A model generated the notes under the pieces. The model saw only the letters and a list, made by a program, of their open reading frames with translations. It was not told where the DNA came from and did no database searches. Below are positions 1-6,162 of a stretch of DNA of 7,703 bases, piece by piece; position 1 is the first letter of the stretch; each line of letters starts with the position of its first letter. Source of the stretch: Dehalococcoidia bacterium LH_S1 (GTDB lineage: Bacteria > Chloroflexota > Dehalococcoidia > SZUA-161 > SpSt-899); NCBI GenBank assembly GCA_023660035.1, contig JAGXOF010000042.1, positions 1-7,703 of the forward strand, written 5' to 3'. Position numbers and translations under genes: made by a program.

Positions 1-2
1 CC

Positions 3-692
3 CCCGAGGACATTCCTCTGAACATAGTCTACGAGGACGATGATATGATGGTCATCGATAAGCCGGCCGGATTGACAGTCCACCCGGCGGCGGGACACCG
101 CTCAGGGACGCTAGTAAATGCCATCCTCACCCACTGTCCGGATATCGAGGTCAAGGGTTCGACGCGGCCGGGAATCGTCCATCGGCTGGACAAGGATACA
201 TCTGGACTCATAATGGTGGCCAAAAACGACGCAGCCCACATCAATCTGTCCGGGCAGATAAAGAGGCGAAGCATCACCAAGGCATATCTCGCCCTCGTCA
301 AAGGCCACCTGACCCCAAAAGAGGGGTTAATCGAGGCCCCTATAGGTCGCCATCCGAGGGACCGAAAACGGATGGCAGTCGTTTCCAGGGGAAGGGAGGC
401 TACCACCTCGTACTGGGTTGAGGAATATCTGGGCAATTATACGCTGGTTGAGGTCTACCCCAAAACGGGACGAACACATCAAATCAGGGTCCACCTTTCA
501 TCGATCGGCTATCCGGTAGTCGGCGACGCGACCTACGGTAAGAGATCGAACCTCATTGAACGGCACTTCCTTCACGCTCACCGCCTGGGCTTTAAGTTGC
601 CTTCAACAAAGAGCTATGTGGAGTTTGAATCGAAGTTGCTTGACGACCTCGAACTGGCACTACAGGTAATTCGGGAGGAGAAAGCAACATGA
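3..692 (+). CDS. rluD: RluD-family 23S rRNA pseudouridine synthase, 5'-truncated by window edge
   Basis: The enzyme isomerises specific uridines of 23S rRNA to pseudouridine during large-subunit maturation. The reading frame is open from the first complete codon at base 3 (PEDIPLNIVYEDDD...), upstream of the first visible ATG at 45. That ATG is therefore internal and the true start lies outside the window. The visible 229 residues hold the catalytic core: a DKPAGLTVHP motif, the family signature HRLDKDTSGL with the catalytic Asp encoded at 189-191, and the RTHQIRVHL motif near 469-495. By comparison with E. coli RluD (catalytic Asp139), about 75-80 N-terminal residues are missing, which would carry the S4 RNA-binding domain. 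The TGA stop at 690-692 overlaps the mnmA start (ATGA), so the two are probably coupled. Family membership is clear; the exact paralogue (RluD against RluA/RluC-like) is inferred from the motifs. Confidence 0.93.
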   Translation, partial: PEDIPLNIVYEDDDMMVIDKPAGLTVHPAAGHRSGTLVNAILTHCPDIEVKGSTRPGIVHRLDKDTSGLIMVAKNDAAHINLSGQIKRRSITKAYLALVKGHLTPKEGLIEAPIGRHPRDRKRMAVVSRGREATTSYWVEEYLGNYTLVEVYPKTGRTHQIRVHLSSIGYPVVGDATYGKRSNLIERHFLHAHRLGFKLPSTKSYVEFESKLLDDLELALQVIREEKAT

Positions 693-1717
693 CAAGGGTA
701 GCAGTGGCCATGAGCGGGGGAGCCGATTCGTCAGCTGCTGCTCTTCTCCTCAAGCAGCAAGGGCACAGCGTTTTCGGCCTCACGATGCAGATTCAATCCG
801 ATGAGAGTGCAGCAAAGACAATTGATGACGCCGGGGCTGTCGCCAACAAACTGGAGATACCCCATCATGTAATCGACCTCCGAGAGGTTTTCGCCGAGAG
901 CGTGATCGAGCCCTTTTGCCAGAACTATATCAGGGCGGCCACCCCTAATCCCTGTGTGCTTTGTAATTATTATGTCAAATTGGGAGCGCTGCTCATGCAG
1001 GCAGGGGGGTTGGGCGCGGAATTTATGGCTACAGGTCACTATGCCCGTATAGAGAGATCAGGAGAACGCTATCTTCTAAAGAAAGGAGCGGACACAGCAA
1101 AGGATCAGTCATACTTCCTGCACACGCTACAGCAGGACCAGTTGGCGCGGGTTCTCACGCCTCTGGGCAGCCTGACAAGGGATGAGGTGGAGGAAATCGT
1201 CCGAGGGGCAAATCTTCCCGTTCGCGCTTCCGAGAGCCAGGACATCTGTTTTATTCCCGACAACGACTATGCTGCCTTTGTGGAGGAGCAATATGCCGGT
1301 GCCTCCGCCCCAGGGCCCATCGTCGACCGCGAGGGCAATCTCCTTGGCGAACACCGGGGGATACTACACTATACCATCGGTCAGCGCCGCGGACTGGGCA
1401 TCTCGGCCACAGAGCCGCTTTACGTCGTGGACATAAGACCTGAGATAAATACCATAGTTATAGGCCCCAAAGGGGATATTTACAGCAGCGAGCTCGTGGC
1501 TAACGATCTGAACTGGATTGCCGTGGAGGAGCCACGAGCTATGTCGGTTGACGCCAGAATACGGTATGCTCAACAGGAGACGCATGCTTTGGTAACGCCG
1601 CTGGGGGACGGGAAAGTCCATGTGCGATTTGAGGAACCGCAGATGGCCATTACTCCTGGACAATCGGTAGTGTTCTACGATGGGGAGGTGGTAGTGGGCG
1701 GGGGGAAGATTGGATAG
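689..1717 (+). CDS. mnmA: tRNA-specific 2-thiouridylase MnmA
   Basis: MnmA adenylates and thiolates U34 of tRNA(Lys), tRNA(Glu) and tRNA(Gln) to give s2U, which helps accurate decoding. The 342-residue protein is slightly shorter than E. coli MnmA (about 368). In order it shows the ATP-pyrophosphatase loop SGGADSS (residues 9-15; V is more usual than A), TPNPCVLCN (85-93), ATGHYARI (114-121), KDQSYFL (138-144), ESQDICF (182-188), GQRRGLGI (231-238) and the C-terminal beta-barrel ending TPGQSVVFYDGEVVVGGG. Cys92 and Cys187 match the two conserved cysteines of E. coli (Cys102, Cys199). Residue 89 is Cys where E. coli has Asp, giving a three-cysteine set. The ATG at 689 follows GGGAGGAG (673-680) with about 8 nt spacing and overlaps the rluD stop by 4 nt. 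Identity is very secure. Confidence 0.97.
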   Translation: MTRVAVAMSGGADSSAAALLLKQQGHSVFGLTMQIQSDESAAKTIDDAGAVANKLEIPHHVIDLREVFAESVIEPFCQNYIRAATPNPCVLCNYYVKLGALLMQAGGLGAEFMATGHYARIERSGERYLLKKGADTAKDQSYFLHTLQQDQLARVLTPLGSLTRDEVEEIVRGANLPVRASESQDICFIPDNDYAAFVEEQYAGASAPGPIVDREGNLLGEHRGILHYTIGQRRGLGISATEPLYVVDIRPEINTIVIGPKGDIYSSELVANDLNWIAVEEPRAMSVDARIRYAQQETHALVTPLGDGKVHVRFEEPQMAITPGQSVVFYDGEVVVGGGKIG

Positions 1718-1772
1718 ATTGGTTCTCCAGTATAGTTGTAGATCATTATTCCCTGGCTCTTGTACAAAGGGG

Positions 1773-1801
1773 TTCTTCTGCTTGATAAGTAGTGGTAAAA
1801 T
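1773..1801 (+). promoter_or_regulatory. Candidate extended -10 promoter for the DUF6232 gene
   Basis: TGGTAAAAT (1793-1801) is an extended -10 element with 5 of 6 matches to TATAAT. A weak -35 (TTCTTC, 1773-1778) stands 17 nt upstream. The predicted start, near 1808, gives a leader of about 20 nt containing GGAAGG (1818-1823) before the ATG at 1830. The -10 sits in the centre of the inverted repeat, so a repressor bound there would block it. This is inferred from sequence only. Confidence 0.35.
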
Positions 1802-1816
1802 ACTTTCAAACAGAAG
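1775..1816. repeat. Nested 42-bp imperfect inverted repeat before the DUF6232 gene
   Basis: The arms read CTTCTG-c-TTGA-t-AAGTA (1775-1791) and TACTT-TCAA-a-CAGAAG (1801-1816) around a 9-nt loop (GTGGTAAAA, 1792-1800). That is 15 base pairs with one C/A mismatch and one bulged T. It lies in the 112-nt gap between mnmA and the next gene and ends immediately before that gene's ribosome-binding site. No T-run follows on either strand, so it does not look like a simple intrinsic terminator. It could be an operator overlapping the -10 element, or an mRNA hairpin next to the Shine-Dalgarno. Confidence 0.6.
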
Positions 1817-1829
1817 TGGAAGGTAAAAG

Positions 1830-2300
1830 ATGTTTAGACAACAAGAAGAGGAATCGATAATCTATTCAGACAAGCGGGTCCGCATCACAGACAAGAGAAT
1901 AAGCGTCGGTTCAAGTGGATACCCGACTCGGTACCGGATGTCCGACATAGTATTCGTGTCCAAAAGCATGCGTCCTCCCAAACGCATAACCGGTATTATC
2001 GTCATTATTCTGGGGATTGCTGTACTGGCCACGATACCATTGTGGCTCCCGGTAATCGAGACGAACATCAGTTCTCTGAGTGACATTGTTTTTAAGAGTG
2101 TAATTGCCCTGGGGGTAATTGCCCTCGCAATCGGCATCTGGGATGTTCTGACCGTCAAACCTGCCTATACTGTGATGATCAGCACGCGAAACGGAGGAGT
2201 AGAGGAGGCGCTATCTTCATATAACGAAGCGTATATAGAACGGATTGCTGACGTCATGAAGAGAGCATGTGTAGAGCATGGTAATGTGCAGGAAAGATAA
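1830..2300 (+). CDS. Small two-helix membrane protein, DUF6232-like
   Basis: Function is unknown. The 156-residue protein has an N-terminal soluble part of about 50 residues (IIYSDKRVRITDKRISVGSSGY...), then two hydrophobic helices at about 53-75 and 87-108. A C-terminal cytosolic segment (KPAYTVMISTRNGGVEEALSS...) ends in a probable amphipathic helix. The pattern of short beta-strands (Y-D--V-IT--RI-VG---Y-----I), a two-helix hairpin, and a second P-Y-V-x-I-x-T half resembles the DUF6232 family as I remember it; this is resemblance, not a search result. There is no signal peptide and there are no catalytic motifs. The ATG follows GGAAGG (1818-1823). The gene stands alone, 112 nt after mnmA and 235 nt before the next gene, so it is probably its own transcription unit. 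A membrane-anchored sensor or adaptor role would be a guess. Confidence 0.85.
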   Translation: MFRQQEEESIIYSDKRVRITDKRISVGSSGYPTRYRMSDIVFVSKSMRPPKRITGIIVIILGIAVLATIPLWLPVIETNISSLSDIVFKSVIALGVIALAIGIWDVLTVKPAYTVMISTRNGGVEEALSSYNEAYIERIADVMKRACVEHGNVQER

Positions 2301-2308
2301 AATCGCTA

Positions 2309-2337
2309 TTGCACTGTTATTTTAAAAGGTGTAAAAT
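2309..2337 (+). promoter_or_regulatory. Candidate promoter upstream of the zinc-ribbon gene
   Basis: TTGCAC (2309-2314) and TAAAAT (2332-2337) are separated by 17 nt; the -10 has 5 of 6 matches and the -35 has 3 of 6. The predicted start near 2344 would leave an untranslated leader of about 190 nt before the ATG at 2536. A weaker extended -10 (TGGTATGTT, 2502-2510) much closer to that ATG is an alternative with no clear -35. Confidence 0.3.
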
Positions 2338-2341
2338 ACAG
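2314..2341. repeat. AT-rich inverted repeat after the DUF6232 gene
   Basis: The left arm C-TGT-t-ATTTTA (2314-2324) pairs with the right arm TAAAATACA-G (2332-2341) around the loop AAAGGTG, giving 10 pairs with one bulged T. No T-run follows, so a terminator is unlikely. The right arm shares TAAAATAC with the dyad on the other side of the DUF6232 gene (1796-1803). Confidence 0.45.
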
Positions 2342-2418
2342 GAGATGCGCAATTCCTGGGTAAATGGCTCTAGATGTGGTTCGGTTCCTCAATAAACACC
2401 AATTTACACGCACGGCGA

Positions 2419-2441
2419 AAACAGCTCTCGGGAGTCTGTTT
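2419..2441 (+). other. Hairpin in the leader of the zinc-ribbon gene
   Basis: AAACAG-CTC (2419-2427), loop TCGG, GAG-t-CTGTTT (2432-2441): a 9-bp stem with one bulged T in the otherwise featureless 235-nt gap 2301-2535. The rest of this gap shows no credible ORF, and no RNA family was recognised. The hairpin is followed by ACTTCCCCC rather than a T-run, so it is not a standard terminator. A regulatory role is possible but unproven. Confidence 0.35.
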
Positions 2442-2535
2442 ACTTCCCCCGGCAGTATCCCTTTGGAAGGACCTCGATCCGCACAGAGTCTCAGGGTTGT
2501 ATGGTATGTTTAGGAAACAATAAGGAGGAGGTCCG

Positions 2536-2823
2536 ATGGAGTTTGCGGACAAAACTTTAGTGTGTCGGAGTTGTGGGGAGGAATTCACCTTCACCGCCGG
2601 GGAACAGGAGTTCTATAGCTCGCGTGGGTTCCAGGAACCCAGTCACTGCCCGGAATGTCGTGCTGCCAGGAGGCGTGAGCGCTCTGGCGACCGCGGCCCT
2701 AGAGTGATGCATAAGGCAATATGTGCATCCTGTGGTGCGGAGTGTGAGGTTCCCTTTGAGCCTCGAGGCGACCGACCGGTATATTGTAGCGAGTGCTTTG
2801 CGTCCATCAAGAACGAGCGCTAA
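2536..2823 (+). CDS. Double zinc-ribbon protein
   Basis: The 95-residue protein is built from two short zinc-ribbon modules. The first, CRSCGEEFTFTAGEQEFYSS with CPEC (Cys10, Cys13, Cys38, Cys41), matches the recalled 'probable zinc-ribbon' (zf-trcl type) pattern. The second, CASCGAECEVPFEPRGDRPV followed by YCSEC (Cys63, Cys66, Cys84, Cys87), is the CxxC...VPFxPxxDRPVYCxxC module often seen in Chloroflexota and candidate phyla, alone or as a C-terminal tail of larger proteins. An Arg-rich linker (about 42-56: RAARRRERSGDRGPR) could bind nucleic acid. No enzyme motif is visible. The start is firm: AAGGAGG at 2522-2528, 7 nt before the ATG. It lies 81 nt upstream of the DUF503 gene on the same strand and may share its transcript. 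A nucleic-acid-binding or ribosome-associated role is inference only. Confidence 0.88.
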   Translation: MEFADKTLVCRSCGEEFTFTAGEQEFYSSRGFQEPSHCPECRAARRRERSGDRGPRVMHKAICASCGAECEVPFEPRGDRPVYCSECFASIKNER

Positions 2824-2855
2824 ATAACACCAGGGCTCAATAAGGATAATCGTCA

Positions 2856-2889
2856 AGCGCTTAGCATCAAGGACTAAAGCCTAAACGCT
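2856..2889 (+). repeat. Imperfect inverted repeat before the DUF503 gene
   Basis: AGCG-c-TTAG (2856-2864) and CTAA-a-CGCT (2881-2889) form 8 pairs with one C/A mismatch around a 16-nt loop. The right arm ends 2 nt before the GGAGG ribosome-binding site (2892-2896). No T-run follows. It may be an mRNA hairpin that affects translation, or chance. Confidence 0.35.
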
Positions 2890-2904
2890 GGGGAGGCGTG
2901 GGCG

Positions 2905-3225
2905 GTGTGGGATTTGTCACGGAGATACCACGTGAATATTGGGGTTCTGTGTATTAATCTTCGGATGCCTGAGAACGCTTGCCTTAAGGATAAACGCAGG
3001 GTTCTAAACTCGATTACGTCCCGCGTCAAGGGAAAGTTCAACGTCTCGATTGCAGAGATCGATCATCAGGACTCATGGCAGCTTGCCAGCGTTGGAATCG
3101 TCTGTGTGAGCAACAACGGGCGCCATGCCGATGAGACCCTTTCCAAGGTCCTGAATTCTATCGAAGCAAGCAGGCAGGATGTCGAAATACTTGATCACAG
3201 CGTCGAGATATTGTCTGCTTCGTAA
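2905..3225 (+). CDS. DUF503 (YlxP-like) family protein
   Basis: A short alpha/beta protein of the DUF503 family, whose biochemical role is unsettled; the Bacillus member YlxP is encoded near ribosome-assembly genes. The family pattern is clear: IGVL.INLRMPENACLKDKR, the RVLNSITSRVKGKFNVSIAE segment, then DHQDSWQLASVGIVCVSN, and a C-terminal helix plus strand (LSKVLNSIEA...VEILDHSVEIL). The start is uncertain. GTG at 2905 has GGAGG (2892-2896) 8 nt upstream and gives 106 residues. GTG at 2932 has GGAGA (2921-2925) 6 nt upstream and gives 97 residues, and relatives usually begin right before IGVL. The longer form is listed. The stop is 3 nt before the helicase ATG, so the two are almost certainly co-translated. 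Confidence 0.9.
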   Translation: MWDLSRRYHVNIGVLCINLRMPENACLKDKRRVLNSITSRVKGKFNVSIAEIDHQDSWQLASVGIVCVSNNGRHADETLSKVLNSIEASRQDVEILDHSVEILSAS

Positions 3226-3228
3226 TCT

Positions 3229-5511
3229 ATGGATACCTTAACCTTCCTTGGGTCCCTCAGAGATGCCTCTTTCTACGAGGACCAAATCACTCACGAGCAG
3301 CGCATACATCCTCGTGAAGCACAGTATGGGGAAGTGGGTCATGCTGTACAGCAAGTAGTCATTAATGCGCTTGAGTCACTAGGCCTGTTTCCCCTGTACA
3401 GTCACCAGGCAGCTGCGGTAAATTCAATCCACTCGGGCAACAATGTCGTTGTTTCCACGCCGTCTGCCAGTGGCAAAACTCTTTGTTATAACCTGCCAGT
3501 CTTGAACACCTTGCTGGAGCAAAAAGGCTCCAGGGCGCTTTACCTTTTCCCCACAAAAGCACTGGCTCAAGACCAGCTGGGGTCGGTTCAAAGACTTACC
3601 TCCGCAGCCCAGGTAAATGCTAAGGAGTCCACATTCGATGGAGATACACCACAGAGAGCGCGGTCTGAGATACGGAAAAGATCACGCATAGTGCTTTCCA
3701 ATCCTGACATGCTTCACCTCGGGATTTTGCCTAATCATCGTCTGTGGACCGGCTTCCTTAGTCAACTGAAATACGTGGTAATCGATGAAGCCCATTCCTA
3801 CCGCGGTGTTTTCGGCTCGCATGTGGCGAATGTCATTCGACGCCTCAGGCGCATTTGTGCCCGCTATGGGTCCTACCCTCAATTTATTTGCTGTTCGGCT
3901 ACAATTGCCAACCCCCAGGATCACGCCGAAAGCCTGACAGGGCTTCCCTTTCACGCGGTTACCAAAGATGGGGCCCCCTTTGGCGGCAAGGAATTTGTCC
4001 TCTGGAATCCGCCGCTGATCGACACTGCCCAGTCTGTCCGCTGCAGCACCAGCACCGAAGCCATGCATCTCCTTACCGAACTCATATCCTCCGGCATTAG
4101 GAGTCTTGCTTTTGCCCGAACACGTAAGCTGGTGGAGTTGCTCTATGTATACGTGAGGGAACAACTAAGGGTTCGAGATTCCCACCTGGCGGAATTGATA
4201 AAGCCATACAGGGCTGGCTACCTTCCAGAGGATAGAAGGGATATCGAAAGGGAATTGTTCAGCGGAAATCTCCTCGGCGTCGTTGCCACAAATGCGCTGG
4301 AGTTGGGGGTGGATATCGGCAAGCTGGATGCCACCGTCCTGATGGGTTACCCTGGAAGCATCGCCAGCACCTGGCAACAGGCGGGGAGGAGTGGGAGGAG
4401 GGGAGAAGACTCCCTCAGCGTTCTGATCGGCTCGGAGAATCCTCTGGACCAGTACCTGATGCGTTATCCTGAAACCTTGTTTGGGAAAGGCTTCGAGCAT
4501 GCTTTGATTTCGCCATGGAACCAGCATATTTTAAAACCCCACATTCTATGCGCCGCCTGGGAATATCCCTTAAGTAACCTGGATGAGGACTACTTCGGGA
4601 ACTTGAGGCAGGTATGTGAAGAATTGGGTGAGCAGGGACTACTCAGTTTGAGGGGGACCCGATGGTATCCGGCAACCAGCATTCGATATCCCGCACAGGA
4701 AACGAACATCCGCTCTACCTCTGCAGTGAATTATGCCCTTATCGATCCCACCGCAGGGCAGTTACTTGAGACAATTGAGTCATCGACCGCTTTCTTTCAG
4801 ATTTATCCCGGTGCAATATATCTTCACCAGGGCGATGCCTACCATGTCACTGAACTGGACCTTGCCTCCCACACAGCATATGCAGTCCCCACCGATGCCA
4901 ATTACTACACCCAAACAAAGGAGATAACCGGCCTCAAAATCCTAAAGTCCACCAATTATAAGCGGGTTTCTCAGACCGGGGTCCACCTGGGTGATGTAGA
5001 GGTTACTACTTATGTCCTGGGGTTCAAGAAGAAGAAAATCTATACCGATGAGGTAATTGGAGAGGAACCTCTGGACTTACCACCGCAGACATTCCAGACA
5101 GTAGCTTTCTGGTTCGATATACCACAGGAGGTCGAGGAAAAACTGAATGAAGAAGGGCGCGACTTTGCGGGTGGATTACATGCTGCGGAACATGCTTCAA
5201 TTGCTATGTTGCCATTGTTTGCCCTGTGCGATCGGAATGATATCGGCGGCGTTTCCACATCACTACACCCCGACACCGGCCGTCCGCAGATATTTATCTA
5301 TGATGCCCATCCCGGAGGCGTAGGCATCGCTGAGAAAGGATTCGATCTGGTGCTACATTTATGGAAAGAGACACTCAGGTTGATTTCTGAGTGTCCCTGT
5401 GAGGATGGCTGCCCCAGTTGTGTGCAGTCACCAAAATGCGGCAATAACAATCAGCCTCTGGATAAGAAAGCGGCTCAGCTGATATTTGAGATCCTGCTAA
5501 TGAAGTATTAA
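3229..5511 (+). CDS. mrfA: MrfA/YprA-type DEAH-box helicase with C-terminal DUF1998 zinc domain
   Basis: A superfamily 2 ATP-dependent helicase. In Bacillus MrfA is a 3'-5' DNA helicase for repair of mitomycin-type damage, and 760 residues matches the family (about 750). Motifs in order: Q-like YSHQAAAV (57-64), Walker A TPSASGKT (77-84), LFPTKALAQDQ (106-116), SNPDMLH (157-163), DEAH (186-189), SAT (223-225), LAFARTRK (293-300), ATNALELGVDIG (353-364) and QQAGRSGRR (383-391). The C-terminus has the DUF1998 region (AEHASIAMLPLFALCDRNDI...DAHPGGVGIAEKGFD) and a cysteine cluster, CPCEDGCPSC plus CGNNN (Cys722, 724, 728, 731, 737), expected to bind zinc. No Shine-Dalgarno precedes the ATG. It starts 3 nt after the DUF503 stop, which suggests reinitiation coupling. 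MrfB, the partner nuclease of Bacillus, is not in the window. Family assignment is firm; the repair role is by analogy. Confidence 0.93.
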   Translation: MDTLTFLGSLRDASFYEDQITHEQRIHPREAQYGEVGHAVQQVVINALESLGLFPLYSHQAAAVNSIHSGNNVVVSTPSASGKTLCYNLPVLNTLLEQKGSRALYLFPTKALAQDQLGSVQRLTSAAQVNAKESTFDGDTPQRARSEIRKRSRIVLSNPDMLHLGILPNHRLWTGFLSQLKYVVIDEAHSYRGVFGSHVANVIRRLRRICARYGSYPQFICCSATIANPQDHAESLTGLPFHAVTKDGAPFGGKEFVLWNPPLIDTAQSVRCSTSTEAMHLLTELISSGIRSLAFARTRKLVELLYVYVREQLRVRDSHLAELIKPYRAGYLPEDRRDIERELFSGNLLGVVATNALELGVDIGKLDATVLMGYPGSIASTWQQAGRSGRRGEDSLSVLIGSENPLDQYLMRYPETLFGKGFEHALISPWNQHILKPHILCAAWEYPLSNLDEDYFGNLRQVCEELGEQGLLSLRGTRWYPATSIRYPAQETNIRSTSAVNYALIDPTAGQLLETIESSTAFFQIYPGAIYLHQGDAYHVTELDLASHTAYAVPTDANYYTQTKEITGLKILKSTNYKRVSQTGVHLGDVEVTTYVLGFKKKKIYTDEVIGEEPLDLPPQTFQTVAFWFDIPQEVEEKLNEEGRDFAGGLHAAEHASIAMLPLFALCDRNDIGGVSTSLHPDTGRPQIFIYDAHPGGVGIAEKGFDLVLHLWKETLRLISECPCEDGCPSCVQSPKCGNNNQPLDKKAAQLIFEILLMKY

Positions 5512-5519
5512 CTTAAGCC

Positions 5520-5569
5520 AGATACTTGCAGGGACTATGATTCACTCTCCGGAGGTTTCGCAAGTATCT
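5520..5569. repeat. 10-bp perfect inverted repeat across the convergent gene junction
   Basis: AGATACTTGC (5520-5529) and GCAAGTATCT (5560-5569) are perfect inverses separated by 30 nt. The element covers the 23-nt gap between the converging helicase and clpP genes and the last codons of clpP. The interval holds the palindrome CTCCGGAG (5547-5554). There is no T-run on either strand, so it is at best a non-canonical bidirectional terminator or a transcript-end stabiliser. AAGTAT at 5503-5508 could compete for pairing with ATACTT at 5522-5527. Confidence 0.5.
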
Positions 5570-6149
5570 CGTCCACAAGGCCGTAATCAAGTGATTGCTC
5601 GGGTGTAAGGTAGAAGTCTCTGTCCGTGTCGTGCGCGATCTTCTCGTAAGGCTGACCCGTGTGGTTGGATATTATAGTTCGGATTTTTTCCTGCACACGG
5701 ATGATTTCCTTAGCGGCGATTTCGATATCCGAGGCCTGGCCTTGTGCTCCACCAACTGCCTGGTGCATATGAATAGTGGCATTGGGAAGCGCATAGCGCT
5801 TACCATGAGTCCCAGCAGTAAGCAGCAGAGTACCCATACTGGCAGCCAGGCCCACGCAAATGGTGGATACATCGCAGCGCACAAGCTGCATCGTGTCATA
5901 GATTGCCAGTCCCGCACTAATCACTCCGCCAGGGGAATGAATGTAGAGGCTGATATCCTTATCCGGGTCCTCGCGTTCCAGGTAGAGAAGCTGTGCTATA
6001 ATCAGGTTTGCTACCTGGTCGTTAATCCCCGTGCCCAGAAAGACAATTCGTTCCTTTAGCAAAAGCGAGTAGATATCAAAAGAACGCTCACCCCTCGGGC
6101 TGCTCTCAATAACCATAGGTGGATAAATATTTTCTGGTTGCATATTCAT
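5535..6149 (-). CDS. clpP: ATP-dependent Clp protease proteolytic subunit ClpP
   Basis: The serine peptidase that forms the tetradecameric barrel and degrades proteins unfolded by ClpX or ClpA/C. The 204-residue protein has the full catalytic triad: Ser104 in GLAASMGTLLL, His129 in IHMHQAVGGAQGQA and Asp178 in DTDRDFYLTPEQ. The spacings of 25 and 49 residues equal those of E. coli Ser97/His122/Asp171. The N-terminal PMVIE..PRGERSFDIYSLLLKERIVFLG is standard. The His motif is slightly unusual (TIHMHQAVGG, where many relatives have RIMIHQP-GG). The first of two close ATGs (6149) is favoured: GGAGGG lies 7 nt upstream and overlaps the tig stop (TGAGGAGGG). It follows tig by 13 nt in the same operon. 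clpX does not follow; the next gene converges. Confidence 0.97.
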   Translation of the reverse strand: MNMQPENIYPPMVIESSPRGERSFDIYSLLLKERIVFLGTGINDQVANLIIAQLLYLEREDPDKDISLYIHSPGGVISAGLAIYDTMQLVRCDVSTICVGLAASMGTLLLTAGTHGKRYALPNATIHMHQAVGGAQGQASDIEIAAKEIIRVQEKIRTIISNHTGQPYEKIAHDTDRDFYLTPEQSLDYGLVDEILAKPPESES

Positions 6150-6162
6150 TTGTTTTCCCTCC

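Noticed and set aside
1707..1722. AGATTGG repeated on both sides of the mnmA stop codon
   Set aside because: A 7-bp repeat with 2-bp spacing is easily chance and has no supporting structure.
2345..2395. 16-codon ORF starting ATGCGCAATTCC after the candidate promoter
   Set aside because: The purine-rich stretch overlaps the start with no proper spacing, and the peptide has no recognisable features.
2370..2400. GGTTCGGTTCC followed by ...CACCA, resembling a tRNA T-arm and 3' end
   Set aside because: The T-stem has a mismatch, the loop departs from TTCRANN, and no acceptor 5' strand, D-arm or anticodon arm can be folded upstream.
3682..4164. 160-residue minus-strand ORF within the helicase gene
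   Set aside because: It is antisense to conserved helicase motifs II-IV and has no ribosome-binding site or recognisable domain.
5595..6059. 154-residue ORF on the plus strand opposite clpP
   Set aside because: It lies entirely within the firmly identified clpP gene, has no family resemblance, and is a shadow of clpP codon use.
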